From assembly GCA_002010365.1 (NCBI GenBank), contig MTNL01000153.1, positions 1-5,231 on the forward strand: a DNA stretch of 5,231 bases, read 5' to 3'. Position numbers and translations under genes: made by a program. The stretch is from Candidatus Acetothermia bacterium JdFR-50. GTDB taxonomy: Bacteria; Bipolaricaulota; Bipolaricaulia; Bipolaricaulales; Bipolaricaulaceae. This document shows, piece after piece, positions 1-4,851 of this stretch. The number at the start of each line of letters is the position of its first letter. Within the stretch, counting starts at the first letter, position 1. Under the pieces are notes generated by a model that saw only the letters and a list, made by a program, of their open reading frames with translations, did not search any database and was not told where the DNA came from.

Positions 1-457
1 TGGTGGCCAGGAAGCGTGCTCCTCGCCGCAGCGCCTGGAAGGCGATGTTGAGCTTGCGGTAGTCGAAAGTCCGATCGAAGGCAGCGACCACGTACTCGAT
101 CTTTTCAGGATCCTCGCACAGCTCCAGGCCAGCGCGACACAGCTCGACGAGGAGAGGGAGCTCCCCGATGGCAAACACCCGAGCTCCCGGGGTCTTCTGG
201 GAAAGGTACCGGGCGAGGACGAAGGATGAGTTCACCACCTCATCCTCCGCGGTGGGAATCCCCAGGCGCGTGAGCTTTTCCGCGTAATCCCCCCGGGAGT
301 ACAGGGGCTTGTTGGAGAGGTAAACGATACGACGACCCCGGGCCTTGAGTTCCGCGACGGCCTCCGCCGCGCCCGGGATCAGACGCTCTCCCCGATATAC
401 GGTCCCATCCAAATCGAGGATATAGCCGCTAACCGTGGGGAACCTCCCTTCACTCAC
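1..457 (-). CDS. HAD-IIA (NagD-like) phosphatase, C-terminus cut by window edge
   Basis: Probable haloacid dehalogenase-superfamily phosphatase, a cytoplasmic Mg2+-dependent enzyme that removes phosphate from a small molecule. 152 codons are visible and the frame stays open to base 1; full-length relatives have roughly 250-280 residues. Motif I is LDLDGTVYRG at residues 14-23, with D15 as predicted nucleophile and D17 as general acid/base. Motif II is YLSNKP at 46-51, with S48 binding phosphate. The sequence after residue ~75 should be the start of the C2 cap typical of HAD-IIA; motifs III and IV lie outside the window. The GTG at 457-455 is the only possible start, because an in-frame TGA lies 9 nt upstream and no other start codon precedes motif I. 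It overlaps the ATPase stop by 8 nt and has no clear Shine-Dalgarno sequence, so translation is probably coupled to the ATPase gene. Family assignment is firm. Substrate is unknown: phosphoglycolate, glycerol phosphate, nucleotide or sugar phosphate are all possible. Confidence 0.88.
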   Translation of the reverse strand, partial: MSEGRFPTVSGYILDLDGTVYRGERLIPGAAEAVAELKARGRRIVYLSNKPLYSRGDYAEKLTRLGIPTAEDEVVNSSFVLARYLSQKTPGARVFAIGELPLLVELCRAGLELCEDPEKIEYVVAAFDRTFDYRKLNIAFQALRRGARFLAT

Positions 458-1529
458 GAACGATCAGAGTGCGACAAGGGTCAAGGTAAACGCGGATCTC
501 GTCGCCCTCACGGTAGGGCATTGTAGCACGGGCCTGCACTCGGAGGGAGGTATCCCCTAGCTTTATAAAGAGGTAGAGGATGTTGCCCAGGTACACCCGG
601 TGTAGCACGGTGCCGCTGAACGTGTTCTCTCGGACCCCCGCTCCCTCTACCACCTCCACATCCTCTGGTCGCACGAAGGCCGTGGCACTTCTTCCAGGGA
701 CCACCGACTCCGGATCCAGCACGCTACAGCGTACCCGCCCGAAATCGGTCTCTAGGACCGCCTCGGCCTGGTCGCCGTTCAGCTCGGCCACCACTCCCGA
801 GATGAAGTTGGTGACCCCGATGAAATCCGCCACGAACTTGGTGGCTGGCCGATGGTAGATCTCCTCCGGCGACCCCACTTGCACGATCCTTCCCTGGTTC
901 ATGACCGCCACCCGATCGGAGATCACCATCGCCTCCGCCTGGTCGTGGGTCACGTAGACGGCGGTGATCCCCATGCGCTTCACGAGACCCTGAATTTCGA
1001 AGCGCATTTTCTCCCTAAGCTTCGCATCGAGGTTGGACAAGGGCTCGTCCAAGAGGAGGACCTTAGGGTTACGGGTCAGGGCCCGGGCCAAAGCCACCCG
1101 CTGTTGTTGTCCGCCGGAAAGCTGTGTGGGGTATCGATTCTCCAGGCCCTCCAAGCCCACCAGCTTCAGGGTCTCCGCCACCCTCTTCCTTATCTCCTTC
1201 TTTGGGAGCCTGGCGATCTTAAGGCCGTAAGCTACGTTGTCGAAGACACGCATGTGGGGCCATACCGCGTAGTTTTGGAATACCATGCCGATACCCCGTT
1301 TGGATGGCGGCACGAACCCTTTGGAGAACATGGGCTTTCCATCGATCACCACGTCCCCCTCATCCGGCCGCTCGAGGCCCGCGATGCAACGCAGTGTCGT
1401 GGTTTTGCCGCAGCCGCTTGGACCGAGCAGGGTTATGATCTCGCCCTTTTCGATCTCCAGCCAAATGTGATTCACCGCCACCACTTTGCCGAATCGTTTG
1501 AGAAGGTTTTGTATTTCGATGAAGCTCAT
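450..1529 (-). CDS. ABC transporter ATPase, Fe(III)/polyamine/phosphonate-type (FbpC/AfuC/PotA-like)
   Basis: Cytoplasmic nucleotide-binding subunit, 359 residues, normal length for this family, that powers the import system encoded just upstream. Motifs in order: Walker A GPSGCGKT at 36-43, Q-loop Q85 in VFQNYAVWPHM, ABC signature LSGGQQQR at 137-144, Walker B VLLLDEP at 157-163 with catalytic E162, D-loop SNLD at 165-168, and switch histidine H195 in YVTHDQAEA. All catalytic residues are intact. Residues from ~235 on form the MalK/PotA-type TOBE (OB-fold) regulatory domain, including FVRPEDVEVV. The YAVWPHM form after the Q-loop is common in the ferric, thiamine and phosphonate branches of the family, but does not settle the substrate. 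The ATG follows the permease TAA with no gap, and an AGGAGG lies 6 nt before it inside the permease 3' end, so the two subunits are probably translated together. The 3' end overlaps the phosphatase gene. Confidence 0.97.
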   Translation of the reverse strand: MSFIEIQNLLKRFGKVVAVNHIWLEIEKGEIITLLGPSGCGKTTTLRCIAGLERPDEGDVVIDGKPMFSKGFVPPSKRGIGMVFQNYAVWPHMRVFDNVAYGLKIARLPKKEIRKRVAETLKLVGLEGLENRYPTQLSGGQQQRVALARALTRNPKVLLLDEPLSNLDAKLREKMRFEIQGLVKRMGITAVYVTHDQAEAMVISDRVAVMNQGRIVQVGSPEEIYHRPATKFVADFIGVTNFISGVVAELNGDQAEAVLETDFGRVRCSVLDPESVVPGRSATAFVRPEDVEVVEGAGVRENTFSGTVLHRVYLGNILYLFIKLGDTSLRVQARATMPYREGDEIRVYLDPCRTLIVRE

Positions 1530-3284
1530 TTACCCCCTCCTGCCGCCAGCGCCCCAGGCCACGTTCAGGATCCCGCCGCCGATCCTGGCCGCGATCAGAA
1601 GGAGCACGAACACCAACACCACCATGAAGAACGCCATTGCGGCCGCGATCCCGAACTCCATGCCCCGATGCCAGTTGAGGTATATTCCGATGGGTAGTGT
1701 CTCCCAACCCCCCCGGTACAGGAAGACCGCGGTGGAGATCTCCTGGAAGGCCATGATGAAGAACATGATTACGCCTACAAAGATCCCTTTGAGAAGGAGC
1801 GGAAGGGATATGGAGAAAAAGGTTCGGAGCTTTCCCGCTCCCGAGATCTCCGAAGCTTCCTCCAGCGATGGATCAAGCTGCAAGTACGAGGCATGGGCCA
1901 TCCGTAGGAAGTAAGGGGTGCGGCGTACAAACAGCGCCAGGGGCATGATGATCCAGTGGGTGGCTATAGGGATTGTCTTCCAGAAGGCAAGGAGGAAGCT
2001 GACGCCAATAGCGATCCCCGGGAAGACAAGGAGGATGGTGGAGATGAAGTCCAAGGCGTTTTTGCCCGGAGCCCGGGTACGGGTAAGGAGATACGCCACC
2101 GCGAGCCCAAACGTTACCCCGAATACCAAAGCGATTCCGCTGAAGCGGAAAGAGTTCATCAAAAGCTGAGGCGTCTCGAAGAAGATCACCTCGAAGTTTT
2201 CCAAGGTCCAATAGGTAGGAAATGGCTCGAACACCCACCTCCGGGAGAAGGCTGAAAGCCCCAACACCACAGGGATTATAAGTACAAGTGCCGAGATAAA
2301 GCCCATGTACAGGTACGCGATCAGTCGGGCGAGAGGGCCTGGGGTGATAGTTCTCCCTTCCAAAGCCGTGCCCTTAGAGAGGGCAGTGTATTTCTTTCTC
2401 TCGATCCAGCGGCGTAAGGTAAGGAACATCCCCACACAAATCACAGCTGCTACCACAACTGAAACGATCCCCATGTATTTTCGGTAGACGTCGGTAAAGT
2501 GGTAGGCGATGTTGATATAAGCGATGGAGGGCAGGTAATCCACCTGGCCCAGGATTATAGGCGTTAGCCAGTCCGTGAACGGCCAAAGGAATACAAGAAC
2601 CGCTCCTGCGAAGTAACTTGGAGTGGCCAGGGGAAGGGTAATGGTGAAGAACCGGCGAATGCCTCCCGCTCCCTCTACTTCCGCTGCTTCCTCCAGCGAA
2701 GGATCGATGTTAGTGAACCCGGCGAGGAGGCTGAGGACGATGAAGGGGAGAAGGTGCAGGGACTGAATGAAGATAAGTCCTTGGAGGCCATAGATGAAGT
2801 TGATGGGTTCATCGATGATGCCCCATTCCATGAGGAGAAGGTTGACGGTACCCCACTTGCCGAAAAACACGATAAACGCGAACGCCCCCGCGTAAGCGGG
2901 AAGGACGATGGGAAGGAGGGTCAGGGCGGTGAACACGGTTTTACCCCGGATCCGGTAACGAGCCAAAATATAGGCGGCGGGAAGGCCGACCAAAGTAGTG
3001 GTAGCTAACACCAGAACTCCAAGTAGCAGGGTGTTCCCGAACGCCTTGAGGTAATATGAATCCCGGAAGAAATCGAGGTAATTCTGGATTCCGAATCGGT
3101 CCGTCCCTGCGATCTTGAAGCTTTCGAGGATCAAGAAGAAAAGCGGATACAAGATGAAGAGCCCAACCACCGCCCATAGGATCAGGGAGAGAATAATCTC
3201 GCCCCGGGAGAGATCATAAAGGGGCAGGCGGAGCCTAACCCCGCCTGCCCCTTTGATTCCTGCAGCGCTTAATCGGTTACCCAT
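1530..3284 (-). CDS. Fused two-domain ABC permease, Fe(III)-type (FbpB/AfuB/ThiP-like)
   Basis: Inner-membrane channel of the importer, 584 residues. Two binding-protein-dependent permease domains are joined in one chain, so a single copy can replace the usual dimer. About 12 membrane segments are expected; the clearest are near residues 30-53, 83-108, 117-140, 166-189, 271-290, 321-345, 379-401, 411-435, 498-522 and 545-567. Each half has a cytoplasmic EAA loop that docks on the ATPase: EEAAEVEGAG...ITLPL at 198-219 and EEASEISGAG...ISLPL at 475-496. The shared pattern PSLEEAxExxGAGxxRxFFxIxLPL shows the internal duplication. The ATG start has GAAGGT 6 nt upstream and lies 16 nt after the binding-protein stop. 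No other usable start occurs before membrane segment 1. Unusually, codons 11-23 contain a perfect 14-bp inverted repeat, listed separately. Substrate cannot be read from the permease. Confidence 0.96.
   Translation of the reverse strand: MGNRLSAAGIKGAGGVRLRLPLYDLSRGEIILSLILWAVVGLFILYPLFFLILESFKIAGTDRFGIQNYLDFFRDSYYLKAFGNTLLLGVLVLATTTLVGLPAAYILARYRIRGKTVFTALTLLPIVLPAYAGAFAFIVFFGKWGTVNLLLMEWGIIDEPINFIYGLQGLIFIQSLHLLPFIVLSLLAGFTNIDPSLEEAAEVEGAGGIRRFFTITLPLATPSYFAGAVLVFLWPFTDWLTPIILGQVDYLPSIAYINIAYHFTDVYRKYMGIVSVVVAAVICVGMFLTLRRWIERKKYTALSKGTALEGRTITPGPLARLIAYLYMGFISALVLIIPVVLGLSAFSRRWVFEPFPTYWTLENFEVIFFETPQLLMNSFRFSGIALVFGVTFGLAVAYLLTRTRAPGKNALDFISTILLVFPGIAIGVSFLLAFWKTIPIATHWIIMPLALFVRRTPYFLRMAHASYLQLDPSLEEASEISGAGKLRTFFSISLPLLLKGIFVGVIMFFIMAFQEISTAVFLYRGGWETLPIGIYLNWHRGMEFGIAAAMAFFMVVLVFVLLLIAARIGGGILNVAWGAGGRRG
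1536..1541 (-). promoter_or_regulatory. Ribosome binding site of the ABC ATPase
   Basis: AGGAGG, inside the last codons of the permease gene, lies 6 nt before the ATG at 1529. The ATG directly follows the permease TAA, an arrangement suited to translational coupling. Confidence 0.85.
3218..3254 (-). repeat. Perfect 14-bp inverted repeat (terminator-like) inside the permease start
   Basis: The arms AAAGGGGCAGGCGG (3254-3241) and CCGCCTGCCCCTTT (3231-3218) are exact inverse complements around a 9-nt loop. In minus-strand RNA the stem can extend by G-U, G-C and U-G pairs into the loop. The flanks AAA...TTTAT give the shape of an intrinsic terminator, and the plus strand is similar. It begins 46 nt after the binding-protein stop and covers permease codons 11-23 (KGAGGVRLRLPL and the first base of Y23). 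It may lower permease expression relative to the binding protein, protect the upstream mRNA, or be a small palindromic element inserted in frame. Confidence 0.85.
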
Positions 3285-3290
3285 CTTCAG

Positions 3291-3296
3291 ACCTTC
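3291..3296 (-). promoter_or_regulatory. Ribosome binding site of the permease
   Basis: GAAGGT lies 6 nt before the ATG at 3284, in the 16-nt gap after the binding-protein stop. It is weaker than the sites of the flanking genes but supports the upstream ATG. This in turn means the inverted repeat at 3218-3254 is translated. Confidence 0.65.
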
Positions 3297-3300
3297 GAGT

Positions 3301-4575
3301 TCAGCCTTTGACCAAGAGGTTTCGGGCCTCTAACGCCAGGAGTCGTGCAGCAGCGTATTCGCCCCGGCCGAAGAGGGTCCGGGCCTCCTCTATCTTGGCC
3401 TCAGCAGCCGCCACGTCCTTGCCGGCCGCACGGGCGGCCTCCACCTCGCCCTCTACCTCCTCGATCAGCGCCAATGTGTTCTTGAGCTCGCCCCACTTGC
3501 GATAGATCTCCATCTCGTATTTGCGGTTGACCTCGTCCCAACGTTGCTTTGCGAGTTCGAGGTCGTACTCGATGAGTTCCACCTCTAGTTGCCAGAAGTT
3601 GTCGACGCCCAGTGCACCCAGGGCGTGCTTGGCCATCTCAATCCCCTCATCGGCCCAAGCACTCAGACTGATGTCAGTGCGGGCGGGGAAGTAGGCGCCC
3701 TTAAGGACGTAAAGCTGTCCCTCCAGGCTATAAAGCCAATCCAGGAATATCTTGGCGTTCTTCTCGTTGGGAGCGCCTGCGAGAAGCGCGGCGGCTTCGG
3801 GAACCATGATGGTCTTATCGGGTACCAGAGCCTTAACGGGATAACCGTCCTTGCGGGCGGCCATGGCGTTCATCTGGGGTTGGGCGATCCCGATGGGAAC
3901 CTCCCCCCGGGCTACGATCTGCAGGGTATCGGTGCTCCCAGTGGAGAACCGGGCCAAGTTCGCAGCCAGGTACCGCAGGTAGGCCCATCCTTCTTCCTCC
4001 CCCATTGTCTGGAGGATGATCTCCACCGTTTCGTGCATAGTACCGGAGGCATAAGGGAGGGTATGTACAATGTTCCCTCGATACACGGGATCAACGAGAT
4101 CCATCCAAGTTGTGGGCACGGGCAAGCGCAATTTCTTCATGACCTTTTCGTTGTAGATGTTGGTCACAAGCCACGGAGCGAAGCAAGTCCAGTAGTACTC
4201 GGGATCCTTGACCAACATCCCCTTCCATTCTGCAGGGATGGCATCCCAGCCTTTGGGCTTATAGGGCACGATAAGGCCAAGGTCCTGCAGGAGCTCGTGG
4301 GCCGGGGCACCGGCACCCAGGAACACATCCGCGTCGGGCTTGCCCCCCCAGAGACGTACCTTGTCAACGCAAACAGGCCATCCACCGGGCTTGACGAAGG
4401 TGATCTCGATTTCTTCGCCGAAAGTGCGAAGGTAGTAGGCTTTGAATCCTTCCATCAAGCTCTCGGCAAGCTCGGTATAGATGGGGCCCACCCAACCCAA
4501 CCGTTCTTTAGCCTCCAGCGCAAAAACTGCGGTGAGCAACAAACATACCACTAAAATGGCCTTCTTTTTCCACAC
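3301..4575 (-). CDS. Extracytoplasmic solute-binding protein, Fe(III)/AfuA/FbpA type, with helical C-terminal tail
   Basis: Periplasmic or surface receptor that delivers substrate to the permease, 424 residues. The signal peptide is visible: KKK at 3-5, hydrophobic core 6-20, likely cleavage after A19 or A22. The core (about 23-358) follows the type II binding-protein fold of the ferric/hexose-phosphate group: KPDADVFLGAG at 79-89, an early LIVPYKP segment, NIYNEKV at 139-145, SGTMHETV at 177-184, RFSTGSTDTLQIVARGEVPIG from 209, and the closing LYVLKGAYFPARTDI region near 288-302. The mature chain has only two cysteines, C69 and C131. Residues ~361-424 are extra: Ala/Glu-rich helices ending in LFGRGEYAAARLLALEARNL. 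The start is GTG, supported by GGAGGTGA 6 nt upstream. It is the first gene of the transport operon, behind a long leader. Ligand (iron, phosphonate, sugar phosphate, other) is not determined; family placement is confident. Confidence 0.93.
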   Translation of the reverse strand: MWKKKAILVVCLLLTAVFALEAKERLGWVGPIYTELAESLMEGFKAYYLRTFGEEIEITFVKPGGWPVCVDKVRLWGGKPDADVFLGAGAPAHELLQDLGLIVPYKPKGWDAIPAEWKGMLVKDPEYYWTCFAPWLVTNIYNEKVMKKLRLPVPTTWMDLVDPVYRGNIVHTLPYASGTMHETVEIILQTMGEEEGWAYLRYLAANLARFSTGSTDTLQIVARGEVPIGIAQPQMNAMAARKDGYPVKALVPDKTIMVPEAAALLAGAPNEKNAKIFLDWLYSLEGQLYVLKGAYFPARTDISLSAWADEGIEMAKHALGALGVDNFWQLEVELIEYDLELAKQRWDEVNRKYEMEIYRKWGELKNTLALIEEVEGEVEAARAAGKDVAAAEAKIEEARTLFGRGEYAAARLLALEARNLLVKG

Positions 4576-4618
4576 GAGCTGTCACCTCCGCGCAAATTTT
4601 TGGTTGAAAGGCCATTTT
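4553..4618 (-). repeat. 11-bp inverted repeat enclosing the binding-protein RBS and start codon
   Basis: AAAATGGCCTT (4618-4608 on the minus strand) is the exact inverse complement of AAGGCCATTTT (4563-4553, codons 5-8 of the gene). The 44 nt between them hold the GGAGGTGA and the GTG start. In mRNA this could form a long-range stem with the initiation region in its loop. A chance match is possible, since a repeat this length over this distance is not extremely rare across 5 kb. Confidence 0.45.
4582..4589 (-). promoter_or_regulatory. Ribosome binding site of the solute-binding protein
   Basis: GGAGGTGA, a full match to the 16S rRNA 3' end, lies 6 nt before GTG at 4575-4573. It decides the non-ATG start and places MWKKK at the N-terminus of a proper signal peptide. 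Confidence 0.9.
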
Positions 4619-4687
4619 CTTAAGACCCGGCTATCACCCCCCTTTTGCTCATTGTACCCATGAGACCAACGAGGTTGAGGATGAACT

Positions 4688-4759
4688 CTATGGAGCTCGC
4701 AGCCGATACCTGGGCTCGGGTATAACGATATCCATTACCTTCTTTTTGTTTCTTTTCAT
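4688..4759 (-). CDS. Possible 23-codon leader ORF upstream of the transport operon
   Basis: An ATG at 4759, about 14 nt after the predicted transcription start, opens a 23-codon frame ending in TAG at 4690-4688. The peptide begins MKRNKKKVMDIVIPEP and ends RYRLRAP, strongly basic. No good Shine-Dalgarno sequence precedes it; AGAAGG is only 2 nt before the internal ATG (codon 9). Its stop codon lies in the 3' part of the GAGCTC/GAGTTC hairpin, an arrangement seen in leader-peptide control. There is no run of one regulatory amino acid. It could easily be a chance ORF in an A-rich leader. Confidence 0.15.
   Translation of the reverse strand: MKRNKKKVMDIVIPEPRYRLRAP
4719..4739 (-). promoter_or_regulatory. 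Fur-box-like imperfect palindrome in the leader
   Basis: The 19 bases 4739-4721 (GGTAATGGATATCGTTATA) match 13 of 19 positions of the E. coli Fur consensus and centre on palindromic GATATC. The site lies about 35-55 nt downstream of the predicted transcription start, which is not the usual place for a repressor overlapping the promoter. The surroundings are AT-rich, so chance is a real alternative. Confidence 0.2.
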
Positions 4760-4779
4760 TGCTTTTAGTTTCAAATCCC

Positions 4780-4807
4780 ATTGTAGCCTGAGTGATTCCA
4801 GGATCAA
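4780..4807 (-). promoter_or_regulatory. Sigma70-type promoter of the transport operon
   Basis: The -35 candidate TTGATC (4807-4802, 4/6 to TTGACA) and the -10 candidate TACAAT (4785-4780, 5/6 to TATAAT) are separated by 16 nt. Transcription would start near 4773, giving a leader of about 200 nt before the binding-protein gene. The -35 begins 2 nt past the base of the phosphoesterase terminator hairpin. Position, spacing and downstream gene all fit; no better pair was seen in the intergenic region. Confidence 0.5.
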
Positions 4808-4809
4808 AC

Positions 4810-4844
4810 GGCGAGGCGACCCATTGCCTCCGGGCCGCCCCGCC
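4810..4844 (-). terminator. Terminator-like hairpin after the metallophosphoesterase
   Basis: On the minus strand a 13-pair stem (4844-4832 with 4822-4810) closes a 9-nt loop: GGCGGGGCGGCCC pairs with GGGTCGCCTCGCC. Eleven pairs are Watson-Crick and two are G-U. The same two positions would be A-C mismatches on the plus strand, so the fold fits minus-strand RNA. It starts 7 nt after the phosphoesterase stop. The following tract is short (GTTTGATCC), so intrinsic termination may be incomplete. Confidence 0.6.
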
Positions 4845-4851
4845 ATTGAGT

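Larger units (their letters stand above)
4576..4779 (-). promoter_or_regulatory. Long structured 5' leader of the binding-protein gene
   Basis: About 200 nt lie between the predicted start of transcription and the GTG of the solute-binding protein. The first part (4773-4740) is very A-rich and likely unstructured. It is followed by small hairpins: ATACC/GGTAT (4723-4706, 8-nt loop), GAGCTC/GAGTTC with a CATA tetraloop (4698-4683, one G-U pair that would be a mismatch on the other strand) and CTCAT/ATGAG (4664-4648, 7-nt loop). No known riboswitch core (TPP, FMN, cobalamin, SAM and others that I know) was recognised. A cis-regulatory role is inferred from length and structure only. Confidence 0.4.

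Noticed and set aside
852..1697. Long plus-strand open frame of 281 codons
   Set aside because: It is antisense to the ATPase and permease. The peptide is full of His/Pro/Leu with no recognisable domain, as expected for the complement of GC-rich coding DNA.
3424..3442. GGCCGC/GCGGCC hairpin within the end of the binding-protein gene
   Set aside because: It is a short 6-bp palindrome in GC-rich Ala/Arg codons, with no flanking tract and no position that suggests a function.
4543..4545. C11 of the binding protein as a lipoprotein cysteine (LVVC)
   Set aside because: It lies only about five residues after the lysine cluster and in the middle of the hydrophobic core, so a type II signal peptide is unlikely. 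A standard cleavage near 19-22 fits better.
3589..4554. Long plus-strand open frame of 321 codons
   Set aside because: It is the shadow of the solute-binding protein gene, has no ribosome binding site and shows no family motif.
4651..4656. Second TACAAT as an alternative -10 closer to the gene
   Set aside because: The hexamer 17 nt upstream (CTCAAC) matches the -35 consensus at only 2 of 6 positions, and there is no extended -10 TGn.
4576..4779. TPP riboswitch, suspected because ThiP-type permeases are also fused
   Set aside because: The conserved CTGAGA and ACCCTTTGAACCTG-like segments are absent from the leader.
4768..4809. Solitary CRISPR-repeat-like stretch, beginning GTTTCAAATCCC and ending GGATCAAAC
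   Set aside because: Only one copy is present, with no spacers, second repeat or cas gene. The same bases are better explained as promoter and start of the leader.
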